From assembly GCA_045862995.1 (NCBI GenBank), contig BTVX01000009.1:1-64000 (forward strand): a stretch of 64,000 bases of DNA, read 5' to 3'. Source of the stretch: UBA2387 sp019454665 (lineage in GTDB: Bacteria; Armatimonadota; Fimbriimonadia; Fimbriimonadales; Fimbriimonadaceae). Under the pieces are notes generated by a model that saw only the letters and a program-made list of their open reading frames with translations, was not told the origin of the DNA and did no database searches. The position numbers and the translations under genes are program-made. Each line of letters starts with the position of its first letter. Position 1 is the first letter of the stretch. This document shows positions 28,395 through 36,685 of this stretch, in pieces.

Positions 28395-29612
28395 TCACTG
28401 GCCTTCAAGGATCTTGAGCAGACGGCTCCGATGGAGGCGCACGTCTTCCCTTACAAACTTGGGGCACTCTTGCACGACCTTCATCCGTCCAGATGAATCG
28501 AGACGGATCCATCCCTGCTCAAGCAGATATCTCATCAGGGGCTCCGCGGCGCGCTCGGCAGAACCGCCGTCAGCAAATGGATCGTAGGCCACCTCGGAGC
28601 CCAACTCGATGCAACCCGTCGACTCCGATCCGGGTGTTCCCTTCACACAACAAAGCCGTGCAAGACTCTCGGGACCGAATCTCATTAGAATGTCGTTCGC
28701 ATCGAGTCCGTCAGGAGACCGCTTCAAAGCCCGGCACCCGATAGCGGCCCCGATTCGTCTAGAGGACTCCGCCTCGTCGGCCCAGACTACTAGGTCCCGA
28801 TAACCGTTCGCAGTATCCGTGAGTAGCATGCGGGCCGCCTCGCTCAACGTCTGGCTCCCGATGCTCAGAACGTCAGCGTCCGGACAAGCCACCCTGACGG
28901 CCAGGGCGTTCATCTCGCCCTCGATGACGACCAGGCGGGTTCGAGCTCTCAGGGCGTGAAGGCCGAACAGCAGAGGCGTCGAGCCCTTGAGCATTCCGAA
29001 CCTGCGGCCCTTGTCCGTCCGCCCGAGCTCGTCGAGGTACCTGAACTTCACGGCCAGCGGCTTACCGTCCCGATCCAGCGAGGGCACCACCACGGCGGGA
29101 CGCCCGGTCTTGCCCACCGGGTCGAAGGCTCTCGGGTCGTAGCCGATCCGGTACTCGGCGCACGCGCCCTCGAGACCGCGCTCGGCCATGTACGCCTCGG
29201 CGGGCGAACCGGGAAACGCCTTCTCGGCCCTCTCGACCGCCCGCAGGGCCTCCTCGACCCATTCGGGCGTCCGCTCTCGAATCTTCGGGCCTCTGTGCGC
29301 CACGGAGACGGGCGGCAAGGCCCCGGCAGGTCTTCCCATACCCCCCTGTTTCGGCCCTACGGGCTCTTCGCCCAGCAGCCAACGGGCGGCCTCGACGGGA
29401 GAGACGTTCCGAACCTTCGCGGCCAGCGAGGCGGCGTCGCCCTTGAATCCGCACCCTCGGCACCCGAAACGCCCGCTCGAGTGCAGGTAGAAGCGGTCCG
29501 AACCGCCGCAGAACGGGCACGGAGCATGGCCCGAACGGTCGAACACGACGCCCAGCAACTCCGCCGCCCGGCGCGGGTCGAGGGCCCTGGCACGGTCGAA
29601 AATGTCACTCAT
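28395..29612 (-). CDS. CHC2 zinc-finger/Toprim DNA primase of an integrative element
   Basis: The protein has 405 aa. An N-terminal zinc ribbon (CPFCGGSDRFY near 32, CRGCGFKG near 52) is typical of DnaG/phage-type primases. A Toprim domain follows, with VVIEGEMNALAVR near 226 and DLVVWADEAESS near 275. It should make primers for replication of the mobile element rather than serve the chromosome, since DnaG is longer and has a DnaB-binding domain. The ATG at 29612 is followed upstream, within 7 bp, by the iteron-like repeat array. Together with the RepA-like ATPase on the other side of that array it forms a replication module. Confidence 0.85.
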   Translation of the reverse strand: MSDIFDRARALDPRRAAELLGVVFDRSGHAPCPFCGGSDRFYLHSSGRFGCRGCGFKGDAASLAAKVRNVSPVEAARWLLGEEPVGPKQGGMGRPAGALPPVSVAHRGPKIRERTPEWVEEALRAVERAEKAFPGSPAEAYMAERGLEGACAEYRIGYDPRAFDPVGKTGRPAVVVPSLDRDGKPLAVKFRYLDELGRTDKGRRFGMLKGSTPLLFGLHALRARTRLVVIEGEMNALAVRVACPDADVLSIGSQTLSEAARMLLTDTANGYRDLVVWADEAESSRRIGAAIGCRALKRSPDGLDANDILMRFGPESLARLCCVKGTPGSESTGCIELGSEVAYDPFADGGSAERAAEPLMRYLLEQGWIRLDSSGRMKVVQECPKFVREDVRLHRSRLLKILEGQ

Positions 29613-29618
29613 GTCTAC

Positions 29619-29815
29619 CTGTTCGCCCCCCCGAACAGCACCCGAACAGCCTCACCTGTTCGCCCCCCCGAACAGCACCCGAACAGAAAGGCGCATTTCA
29701 GGTTCAAATTGGCTTGTTCGCCCCCCGAACAGCACCCGAACAGCTGGCATCTTGCGCGTTGTTCGTTCGCCCCCCCCCCCTTTAGGGGGGCGAACCGAAC
29801 AGCATGCCCGAACAG
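29619..29815. repeat. Iteron-like repeat array between primase and RepA-like genes; candidate origin or operator
   Basis: Three near-identical 30-31 bp units lie at 29619-29649, 29656-29686 and 29714-29743. Each is TGTTCG, a run of 6-7 C, CGAACAG and then CACCCGAACAG. A fourth variant ends at 29815; it contains a strong hairpin at about 29765-29795 (GTTCG-C run, TTTA, GGGGGGCGAAC). Every unit contains an inverted TGTTCG/CGAACA pair plus one extra CGAACA half-site. Multiple direct half-sites next to rep genes are typical of iterons that bind an initiator, or of operators that repress rep expression. Confidence 0.75.
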
Positions 29816-29821
29816 AGAGGC

Positions 29822-30892
29822 CTAGTCCTCGATGTAGTAGAGCCATCCCTGTTTGCCCTCGAATCCCTCCACCGCCGAGGTGGCAGACTCTCTCAGCTCG
29901 GTCAGCAGGTTGGCCACCCGCGACCTCGACGGGTCGCCCTCGACGAACGGAAGCAGCTCTTTGACGGTCTTTGCGTTCTCCCGTCCGCATGCGTGCGCCA
30001 TCATCGCCCGCACCACCCGGTCGCGCGTGCTGGCGGGTCCGCCGTCTCCGCCATCCTGAAGCGGTCCCGTATGCTCCACCACCATCGAACCTTCGAGCGG
30101 TTCGAGCCTGAACGCCAGCTTCCCGAACTCGGGCAGGTCCTTGAACATCTCGCCCTCGAACGTGCGGAGCCCGCCCGCGTTCGTCACCTTGATCACGGCG
30201 TCGGCCTCGCCGCTCCAGACGGTCGAACCGCTCAGACCGCCGCCTTTGTTGGCGTGATGCACCAACACCATCACGGGCTCGAATCCCCAAGCTTCGCTGA
30301 GCCCGGCCTGAATCAGCCTAACGTTGGCGGTCACCACCGAGGCGTCTTTCTGGGCGTTCTCGTCGCCGCCCTGAAGGGTGTTTCGGAGCGTGTCGAAGGC
30401 GATGATCCGCATGGGGTCGCATAGGCTCAGCGTGTCCTCTGCGAACCGCCTGGCCTCTTCTTCCAGCATCAGGTTGGGAACCGTCCTCAGGACGTGCAGG
30501 CCCTCGCCGGAGTGCTCGTGCCGGGCGCACGCGGCCCGGTGGCGGGCCGTGATGTAGGCTCGGCCCTCGCTGGTGGCGTAGCCGCACGCCATCGGCTCTC
30601 CGACATCGAATCGCCCTGCGAAACTCGAGTGCCCCTTCGTGGCCTGAACGAGCAGGTCCATGAGCAGGAACGTCTTGCCCGTCTTCGGTGCGCCGTAGAG
30701 CACGTTGAGCGAGGCGTCCACCAGCAGCCCGCCGATCACCTGAGGCGGCGGCGGTTCGTTCCAAAGCTCGACGGCAGAGCGCCATGCGAACTTCCTGGCT
30801 GGCGGCGGGTCCGGCTCGACGTAAGCCTTTACGATCAATGCGTCAATCTCGGGAACCGGGGTCTCCTGGTCTCGCGCGGGTGCGGTCACCAC
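29822..30892 (-). CDS. RepA-like AAA ATPase (replicative helicase type) of the integrative element
   Basis: The protein is about 356 aa from GTG 30892 (GTG 30889 is also possible), with AGAGG about 10 nt upstream. A longer frame extends upstream, but its N-terminus is Arg/Ser-rich and looks non-coding. Walker A (YGAPKTGKTFLL) is near residue 57, and a Walker B-like segment (MRIIAFDTLRNTLQGGDEN) lies about 95 residues later. The VMVLVHHANKGGG motif is characteristic of RepA/AAA_25 proteins of plasmids and genomic islands. It should form a hexameric helicase or loader acting at the adjacent repeat array together with the primase. Confidence 0.8.
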   Translation of the reverse strand: MVTAPARDQETPVPEIDALIVKAYVEPDPPPARKFAWRSAVELWNEPPPPQVIGGLLVDASLNVLYGAPKTGKTFLLMDLLVQATKGHSSFAGRFDVGEPMACGYATSEGRAYITARHRAACARHEHSGEGLHVLRTVPNLMLEEEARRFAEDTLSLCDPMRIIAFDTLRNTLQGGDENAQKDASVVTANVRLIQAGLSEAWGFEPVMVLVHHANKGGGLSGSTVWSGEADAVIKVTNAGGLRTFEGEMFKDLPEFGKLAFRLEPLEGSMVVEHTGPLQDGGDGGPASTRDRVVRAMMAHACGRENAKTVKELLPFVEGDPSRSRVANLLTELRESATSAVEGFEGKQGWLYYIED

Positions 30893-31120
30893 TACGGATG
30901 GACCTCTTGAAGAGGGTGACTGCTGGTGCCATGTCCGTGCTGCCGCTCTGCGCCTGTCCTGCTCACCCAGTCGGCAAGAGCCAAAAGCACATCCCACGTC
31001 CACCAGGCAAGGCTCTTTGGATGCCCTGCGCTACACCGGGTTGGCACCCCTCCCACAATCCTCCGCGATCGGATGATACGAACCGGTACGCTCCCCTCGG
31101 CCAGTCGACCGCTTACTGCG

Positions 31121-31345
31121 TTATGACTCTGCAACGCCTAGACTCTCTCGGACAAACCGATCGATTTCGAGCACTGGCACGCGCACGCCGCGCTTGCCGA
31201 TCCGCACGGTGCGGATTCTTCCGGCACGGATCAAGCACCACAGCTGAGACCTGCCGATGGCAAGAACGTGGCACGCTTGCTTGATCGTCAGCATCGTCTG
31301 AGCACTTCCTGAAGCCACGTGGTTCGCATCTGGACTATTCATCAC
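31121..31345 (-). CDS. AlpA/excisionase-family helix-turn-helix DNA-binding protein
   Basis: The protein has 74 aa. MLTIKQACHVLAIGRSQLWCLIRAGRIRTV (written in parts: MLTIKQACHVLAIGR, then SQLWCLIRAGRIRTV) is the winged-HTH pattern of Xis/AlpA-type proteins, followed by VPVLEIDRFVRESL. Such proteins control integrase direction or rep expression in genomic islands. It lies about 230 bp upstream of the RepA-like gene on the same strand. An internal ATG (MLTIK) gives a 57-aa product and may be the true start. Confidence 0.8.
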   Translation of the reverse strand: MMNSPDANHVASGSAQTMLTIKQACHVLAIGRSQLWCLIRAGRIRTVRIGKRGVRVPVLEIDRFVRESLGVAES

Positions 31346-32084
31346 GGTCCAATTGTATCAGAGATTCTCCGGACTCTGTTGGATCAGGGCTCCATTCGGT
31401 TCTCAACGCGCATCCAAGTTCATCCCAAGATGGAGACCCGACCGCATCGAGCCCTTATAGCCATCGCGGCAACAGACGACTTCAGGTTCAAATTGCGACT
31501 GATTTCCTCAACAAACCCAGGCAGATCGCACAGGATGTGGAAAACTCGTGGGGAAACTGTGATTTTCAGGTTTTTGCCAAATCGACCTTATACATGCCTA
31601 TTTGAGGCCAAGGGTAGCGCAATAGTAGTTGCACCACGCTGGATGGTGACAAACTCATACGGAGCGACCGGGTCCTTCGTCCCTTGACTTGGTGCATCTG
31701 CCAGCAGTAAACCGATGCAGCTTACGGTTCCAAAATCATCCGAGCAGCTCATTCCTCTCTGTTTCTAGGTGCGGCGCGCGCCGGGCGCAAGCTTCATCAT
31801 CGGATTCGATCCGGGAGTGCGACGGGAACTCGCCCCCAGGCAAGGTCCGGGATCAGCCCGTCTTCGCTCGGAGTCCCTCCTACCACGATTTCTGGGCCAA
31901 AGGTCCCGAAGCCACGCCTACCCAAGGCAGCACGAGTTGCCGACCAAAACGGGGCAACGTGCTCCCCAACCCTCTCCTGGCAGGTGGCACCGTCTGAAGG
32001 CACCTCTAGCGTCGTTGCCTTTGGCATTGACTACTTCTGCCCGGCTTTTCCCCGCCGACACGGCCGGGAACACCAATCAGGCCT
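31346..32084. other. Non-coding, AT-richer stretch of the integrative element
   Basis: No convincing gene is seen in about 740 bp. The first 340 bp are visibly AT-richer than the chromosome. They include TGTGGAAAA and GTGGGGAAA near 31536-31556, weakly like DnaA-box variants. A 15-mer, TTCAGGTTCAAATTG at 31481-31495, also occurs at 29697-29711 inside the iteron-like array. The stretch could hold promoters for the excisionase-like gene or part of the replication origin. Confidence 0.4.
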
Positions 32085-32429
32085 TCACTCTGAGCCCCCG
32101 GTCAGAGCCGCGAACGCCTTCTCGTTTAACAGAAACGTGTCGAGCGACTCCGACATGGGAACCATCGGGCGCTCGTTGAGCGACTCTGGCAGCGCGGGGC
32201 CGATGCCGTACCGAAGAAACAGATCCAAGGCCCTCAGTAGTTCGGCGGTCGAGAACTCCGGATCGCGGAGTCGGTCGTCGAGCATGCCCAACGCCAGGGC
32301 GAGCGACTCCCTCGCAACCGCACGGATGTGATCGGGACGCCTCCCGCCCCCTTTGTTGCCCGGGTTGCCCGTCTTCAGCTGTCCGCCGTTCCGGCCAGCT
32401 CGCACACCAGAGTCCACGGTGTCTCTCAC
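32085..32429 (-). CDS. Small phage terminase-like/DUF5681-like protein
   Basis: The protein has 114 aa. The N-terminal motif GGQLKTGNPGNKGGGRRPDH is characteristic of small phage-related proteins (terminase small subunit or DUF5681 type). A helical region follows (VARESLALALGMLDDRL, TAELLRALDLFLRYG). No large terminase, portal or capsid gene is present, so it is either a remnant or an accessory gene of a satellite-like element. It is the last element gene before tRNA-Asn, which lies about 110 bp away. Confidence 0.6.
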   Translation of the reverse strand: MRDTVDSGVRAGRNGGQLKTGNPGNKGGGRRPDHIRAVARESLALALGMLDDRLRDPEFSTAELLRALDLFLRYGIGPALPESLNERPMVPMSESLDTFLLNEKAFAALTGGSE

Positions 32430-32489
32430 GGAGTTTTCATCGCGTGCACCATCCGGTTGGGCTCTGGATAACTCTTCCCACCCTGCTCC

Positions 32490-32525
32490 AAAAACAACAA
32501 AACCCGCACGATATATGCAGGTTTT
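32490..32525 (-). terminator. Rho-independent terminator downstream of tRNA-Asn
   Basis: Read on the minus strand, AAAACCTGCA and TGCGGGTTTT form a stem around a short AT loop, followed by GTTGTTTTT. It lies directly after the tRNA-Asn 3' end. Confidence 0.65.
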
Positions 32526-32537
32526 GAGCTTGAAACC

Positions 32538-32613
32538 TGGCTGCCGCAGTAGGACTCGAACCTACGACCCGCTGATTAACAGTCAGCTGCTCTACCGACT
32601 GAGCTATGCGGCA
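32538..32613 (-). tRNA. tRNA-Asn (anticodon GTT), CCA encoded
   Basis: The acceptor stem is TGCCGCA/TGCGGCA with discriminator G, and CCA is encoded at 32540-32538. The D arm is GCTCAGTCGGTAGAGC. The anticodon stem-loop is CTGACTGTTAATCAG with anticodon GTT. The T arm contains the conserved GGTTCGAGTCC. It lies at the edge of the accessory region, where tRNA 3' ends are common integrase targets. Confidence 0.97.
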
Positions 32614-32682
32614 ACGCGAACCAAGTGATACCCGATTCTCGGTCCGGCGCGCACAACACTGGACCCAGCGACCGGAAAAACC

Positions 32683-33876
32683 TCACTCGGCGGGCAAACC
32701 TGAGAAAGAAGCCTCCAGAAGCTCGGCTGTGTGGAACACGCGCACGCGCCCCCCATCCTCCCGCGCCGCTTGGGCGATCCACGCGTGGCAACCCGGGTTG
32801 CCAAGAGCCACGTAAGACACGCCGGTCGCCTCGATGTTCGCCCACTTGCGGTCGAGCAGGCGACGCGCCATCGCCGGCTGCAGCACGTTGTATGTTCCCG
32901 CGCTGCCGCAGCACATCTCGGATTCGGGCAGGGGCACCCAAGACAGGCCCGGAATCGCCGCGAGCAGCGCACGGGGTTCCGAGCGGACGCGTTGGCCGTG
33001 CGCCAAGTGGCACGCATCGTGGTAGGTCGCGCGACCCGGAAGGCCGGGGCTCTCCGCCAGCAACCGCTCCAAGCCGTGGGCCAAGAGGAACTCGCTGACG
33101 TCCACCACGCGGGCGGCCACGTCGCGCAGGCGCGGGTCGTCGCCCAGGTCGGCATAGGCCTTCATGGCGCTGCCGCAGCCCGCCGAGTTCACCACGATGG
33201 GCGCATCGCCGGGCATCGCGTCGGCCAGGTCCAAGGCCATCGAGCGGGCCGACTCCAGGTCGCCGGCATGGGCGTGCAACGCGCCGCAGCAACCCGCCCT
33301 CGAAGGCAAAACCCCGAAGCCGCACCGCAGCATCAGCCGCCGAGTGGCCTCATGCACCCGTGGGAAGAGCACTCCCATCGCGCAGCCCTCGAGCAGGTAC
33401 ACGGAACGCGAGATGGGCAGGTCGAGCCGCGTCCAGCCGGACGCCGCCTGCGGACGGGGGACCTCGGCCTGCGGGGCGTCGTCGGCAAGCGCCCGGGCCG
33501 CAACGGTGGGCATCTTGCGTCCGCCGGTCGCCGCCAGTTGGAGCCGCAAGACGCCCGGTTTGGTCAGTCCGGACAGCAGGGCACGTTCGGCCCAAGGGCG
33601 TTTGACCTTCTCTCGGGCGAGTTCGAGCAGCGCCCCATACTCGACGCCGCTCGGGCAAGCCGTCTCGCAAGCGCGGCACCCGAGGCACTTGGCAAGGTGG
33701 GGCGCGACTTCCCCATCCCAATCCAGCTTGCCCGCATCGGCGTTGCGGATCAGGTAGATGCGTCCGCGCGGCGACTCGGTTTCTTGGCCGGTGAGGGCGA
33801 ACGTGGGACAGCTTTCGAGGCAGAAGCCGCAGCGGATGCAGTGCGCCGCCAAGTCGGAGATCGTCTTCTGGCTCAT
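32683..33876 (-). CDS. glcF: Glycolate oxidase iron-sulfur subunit
   Basis: The 397-aa protein has two 4Fe-4S clusters near the N-terminus (CIRCGFCLESCP near 13-24, CLGCRACETACP near 63-74) and two CCG domains, including CYxxGCCGALHAHAGD-type segments (RAGCCGALHA) and EMCCGSAGTYN. It transfers electrons from the FAD subunits to the respiratory chain during oxidation of glycolate (or D-lactate) to glyoxylate. The ATG at 33876 overlaps the glcE stop by 4 bp and gives the usual MSQKT-type start; an upstream in-frame Met lies inside glcE and is not needed. Confidence 0.93.
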   Translation of the reverse strand: MSQKTISDLAAHCIRCGFCLESCPTFALTGQETESPRGRIYLIRNADAGKLDWDGEVAPHLAKCLGCRACETACPSGVEYGALLELAREKVKRPWAERALLSGLTKPGVLRLQLAATGGRKMPTVAARALADDAPQAEVPRPQAASGWTRLDLPISRSVYLLEGCAMGVLFPRVHEATRRLMLRCGFGVLPSRAGCCGALHAHAGDLESARSMALDLADAMPGDAPIVVNSAGCGSAMKAYADLGDDPRLRDVAARVVDVSEFLLAHGLERLLAESPGLPGRATYHDACHLAHGQRVRSEPRALLAAIPGLSWVPLPESEMCCGSAGTYNVLQPAMARRLLDRKWANIEATGVSYVALGNPGCHAWIAQAAREDGGRVRVFHTAELLEASFSGLPAE

Positions 33877-34754
33877 ATCGCCTCCAGTGCGCCGGGGTTC
33901 AGCTTGCCCTCCGGGTCGAGGAGCTTCTTGGCGCGGCGCATCCACCCCGTTTGGACGGCGTCGAACGGTTCCAGATTACGGCTCCCACAGCCCGCCCGCA
34001 TCACCCAGTCGTGCCCGAACCGGGGCAATTCGACGTCGGCGGACCACAGGGTGCTGGTCGCTTCGTCGGCTACCTGGGGCAGGCCCTTAGCAGCCGTCAG
34101 CAAGGCCGCAAAGTCGGTCGCAAGCGTGCGCTGGATGCGAAGGTTGCTCGCAGACAAGGTTCCCGTGGCGGACCAGGAGGGTTCGGGGCGTGCGCCCAAG
34201 GGCAACGTGCGGAGGATGACCTCGGCGATCACGCCCAGCGTGCCGCGCGCGCCGATCATGAGTTTATGCACGTCGTAGCCCGCCACGCTCTTCACGGCTT
34301 GGCTTCCGGAGCGAGCCACACGACCGTCGGGGCGGACGATCGTCATCCCCAGGCACCAATCGCGCCAGCCGCCGCAACGCGCTTCGAGCCCGTTGGGAAG
34401 GCCCAGGGCGAGCAAGCCGCCGACACTACCAATGTCGCCCAGCGGGCTGGCCCACGGGATGCATTGGCCCCGTTCGGCGAGCGAGTTCTGGAGATCGGTC
34501 AAGCGCGTTCCGGCGCGCACGACAACCACCATGTCCTCGGGGTGGTGCTCGACAATGCCGCTCAACCGGTGCATCATCAACGTCGGTGGATGACCGAGGG
34601 CCACGGACCAGTCATCCAGACCGGCACATCCCTCCGGGCCGCGCACATCGAACGCCACGTGCGCGCCCGAGCCCAGCACCTCGATCCGGCCCGCGTCGCG
34701 GACGGCATCGGCCACTTCCTCAAGGGTTTGGGGTTCTAGGAGGGTGTTCACCAT
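33873..34754 (-). CDS. glcE: Glycolate oxidase FAD-binding subunit GlcE
   Basis: This 293-aa FAD-binding type 4 (PCMH/BBE family) protein starts at MVNTLLEPQ, overlapping the glcD stop by 7 bp. The FAD-binding region contains SPLGDIGSVGGLLALGLPNG and TIVRPDGRVARSG. The C-terminus ends LDPEGKLNPGALE, typical of the family. GlcE pairs with GlcD and GlcF in the membrane-associated glycolate oxidase. The frame stays open far upstream inside glcD, but that part is Arg/Gly-rich shadow sequence. Confidence 0.93.
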   Translation of the reverse strand: MVNTLLEPQTLEEVADAVRDAGRIEVLGSGAHVAFDVRGPEGCAGLDDWSVALGHPPTLMMHRLSGIVEHHPEDMVVVVRAGTRLTDLQNSLAERGQCIPWASPLGDIGSVGGLLALGLPNGLEARCGGWRDWCLGMTIVRPDGRVARSGSQAVKSVAGYDVHKLMIGARGTLGVIAEVILRTLPLGARPEPSWSATGTLSASNLRIQRTLATDFAALLTAAKGLPQVADEATSTLWSADVELPRFGHDWVMRAGCGSRNLEPFDAVQTGWMRRAKKLLDPEGKLNPGALEAI

Positions 34755-36199
34755 GCAGCGCCCCTCCATCGGCGCATATGCTCGACGCAACCCTTCTGGT
34801 TCGGCAGGATCTTGCACGGGTTGCACAGGTCGCCATCGTTGAAGATGCGGCGAACGTCCATCATCAGATCCAGTCCTTCGCGCCCGAACATGCGCTCCAT
34901 CAGGCCGATCTTCTCGACGCCGATGCCGTGTTCGCCCGAAAGGCTGCCGCCGAGGTCGAGGCAGACCTCCAGGATCTCCTCGCCCGCCGCGACGGCGGCT
35001 TCGACTTGGGCTGGGTCGCGGTCGTCGAAGTACATGCACGGGTGCAGGTTGCCGTCGCCGGCGTGGAAGATGTTGGCGATGCCGATCCCCCTTCGTGCCG
35101 CCACTTCGGTGATGCGGTCGAGCATCTCGGGGAGCTTCGAGCGGGGGATCACGCCGTCTTGGGTGACGATGGTCGGGGCGATGCGGCCCATGGCACCGAT
35201 GCCTTTCTTGCGGGCCGTCCAGAGCTTCTGCCTCTCGGCTTCGTCGGCGGCGACCGCCACGTCCATGGCGCCGTGGTTTGCGCAGATATCGAGCACCGTC
35301 CGCATCTCGCCGGCCACGGCATCCGGGTCCCCGTCGCACTCGATCAGCAGGAGCGCCTTGGCCCCTTCGGGATACACCAGGCCGAACGCCAGCGAGACGG
35401 CCTTCATGATGCCCTCGTCCATCATCTCCAGCGCGGCGGGAATCGTGCCGGCGGCGATGATGTCGGCGACCGTTTGGGTGGCGTCGCGCACCGTGGCGAA
35501 CGAGGCGAGCACCGTTTCCACTTTGGCAGGGTTTGGAGTGAGCCTCACCCAGGCCTCGGTCACCACGCCCATCGTGCCTTCGCTGCCGATCAGCACACCC
35601 AGCAGGTCGAGACCTGGCCCGCCGGGCACCTTCGAGCCGACTTGTACGATCTCGCCATCCACGTCCACCATGGTCAGGGCAAGGACATGCTGGACGGTCA
35701 CGCCGTACTTGAGCGTGTGCGGTCCGCCGGAGTTCTCGGCGATGTTGCCGCCGAGGGTCGAGACCGTCTGGCTCGAGGGGTCCGGGGCGAAGTGCAACCC
35801 CGCATGGGCGACGGATTCGGAAATGCGTTTGTTGACCGCACCCGCCTGGGCCCGAAGGCACCGGTTCGGCAGGTCTACCTCCAATATTCTCGTCATCCGC
35901 TTTGTGGAGATCAGCACGCCGCCCATCGCCGCCAACGCGCCGCCGCTGAGGCCCGTTCCGGCACCGCGCGGGGTGTAAGGGACCTGGTTCCGGTTGCACC
36001 AGCGCACCACGTCGCGCACTTGCTCGGTGGTCTCGGGTAGCACGACCACCGATGGCTTGGACTTGTCGATGGTGTATGCGTCGCAATCGTACGCCTTACG
36101 CGCCGAGGGGGTCGCGAGCACCTGACCGGGGCCGAGCATGGACTCCAGTTCGCGCGCCCAGCGCGCCTCGGTCCTTCGGTCGGGGTCGGTCACGGGCAT
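34748..36199 (-). CDS. glcD: Glycolate oxidase catalytic FAD subunit
   Basis: The protein has 483 aa. The PCMH FAD domain contains YTPRGAGTGLSGGAL near 77-91 and GGNIAENSGGPHTLKYG near 150. The C-terminal cap carries HAGDGNLHPCMYF and GSLSGEHGIG, the signature of GlcD/D-lactate dehydrogenase FAD-linked oxidases. It oxidises glycolate to glyoxylate. The D-E-F order with overlapping genes identifies glcDEF. The ogt-like gene ends 15 bp upstream on the same strand, so the block may be read from further upstream. Confidence 0.94.
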   Translation of the reverse strand: MPVTDPDRRTEARWARELESMLGPGQVLATPSARKAYDCDAYTIDKSKPSVVVLPETTEQVRDVVRWCNRNQVPYTPRGAGTGLSGGALAAMGGVLISTKRMTRILEVDLPNRCLRAQAGAVNKRISESVAHAGLHFAPDPSSQTVSTLGGNIAENSGGPHTLKYGVTVQHVLALTMVDVDGEIVQVGSKVPGGPGLDLLGVLIGSEGTMGVVTEAWVRLTPNPAKVETVLASFATVRDATQTVADIIAAGTIPAALEMMDEGIMKAVSLAFGLVYPEGAKALLLIECDGDPDAVAGEMRTVLDICANHGAMDVAVAADEAERQKLWTARKKGIGAMGRIAPTIVTQDGVIPRSKLPEMLDRITEVAARRGIGIANIFHAGDGNLHPCMYFDDRDPAQVEAAVAAGEEILEVCLDLGGSLSGEHGIGVEKIGLMERMFGREGLDLMMDVRRIFNDGDLCNPCKILPNQKGCVEHMRRWRGAAW

Positions 36200-36214
36200 A
36201 CGTCTAGTTTGGCC

Positions 36215-36685
36215 TCAATCGAACAGCGAATGGGGCTGTCCCTGCTCAAGAGCGAGCAATCGCGCCTTGACGTCCGTCCCGCCGCCAAAGCCCGTCATCG
36301 AGCCATCGCGACCGATCACGCGATGGCAAGGCACGACGATCGAGATCGGGTTCGAGCCGTTGGCGCGTCCGACGGCACGGGCCGCGTCGGGTCGCCCCAG
36401 TTGCTCGGCAATGTCGCCATACGACCGAGTTTGGCCGTAGGGGATGCCTCGCAGGGCCGACCAGACTTCGTGCTGAAACGCCGTCCCTTTGGGCGAGACC
36501 TCGAGGTCGAAGGCTTTGCGAGTTCCTGCGAAGTACTCGTCCAGTTGCTTCCTCACGTGCCCGATCGCCTGCTCGTCCCGCACCCATCCGGCCTTCTCAC
36601 TCTCCCCGAACAAAAGGTGTGTCAGTCGGCCCTGGCGTCCACGGCGACCGTCAATGGACCGACGGGGCTGGGAATCCAAGCGAAG
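36215..36685 (-). CDS. ogt: Methylated-DNA-[protein]-cysteine S-methyltransferase, frame-broken at its N-terminus
   Basis: The catalytic half is intact. It has the DNA-binding helix GTAFQHEVWSALRGIPYGQT, the VGRANGSNPI segment and the acceptor-cysteine motif VVPCHRVIG. It repairs O6-alkylguanine in a suicide reaction. The N-terminal strand (RFAWIPSPVGPLTVAVDAR) is read in the frame of the upstream MOSC gene. It joins LTHLLFGESEKAG only if one G is added in AGGGCCGAC near 36628. No ATG, GTG or TTG suits a separate start before that strand, so a MOSC-Ogt fusion broken by one base is possible. A short product from a GTG near 36555 would keep only the DNA-binding domain. Confidence 0.75.
   Translation of the reverse strand, partial: LRLDSQPRRSIDGRRGRQGRLTHLLFGESEKAGWVRDEQAIGHVRKQLDEYFAGTRKAFDLEVSPKGTAFQHEVWSALRGIPYGQTRSYGDIAEQLGRPDAARAVGRANGSNPISIVVPCHRVIGRDGSMTGFGGGTDVKARLLALEQGQPHSLFD

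Noticed and set aside
29619..29815. Repeat array as a CRISPR
   Set aside because: Spacing is 6-27 bp and irregular, units contain internal inverted repeats, spacers are too short, and no cas genes are nearby. The rep-gene context fits iterons or operators.
31319..31687. Possible 122-aa protein in the AT-richer stretch
   Set aside because: There is no domain, no ribosome site, and it partly overlaps the 5' end of the excisionase-like gene on the opposite strand. Composition looks non-coding.
32490..32525. Terminator of tRNA-Asn as an attachment site core
   Set aside because: The stem plus T-run is fully explained as a Rho-independent terminator, and no second copy was noticed in the window.
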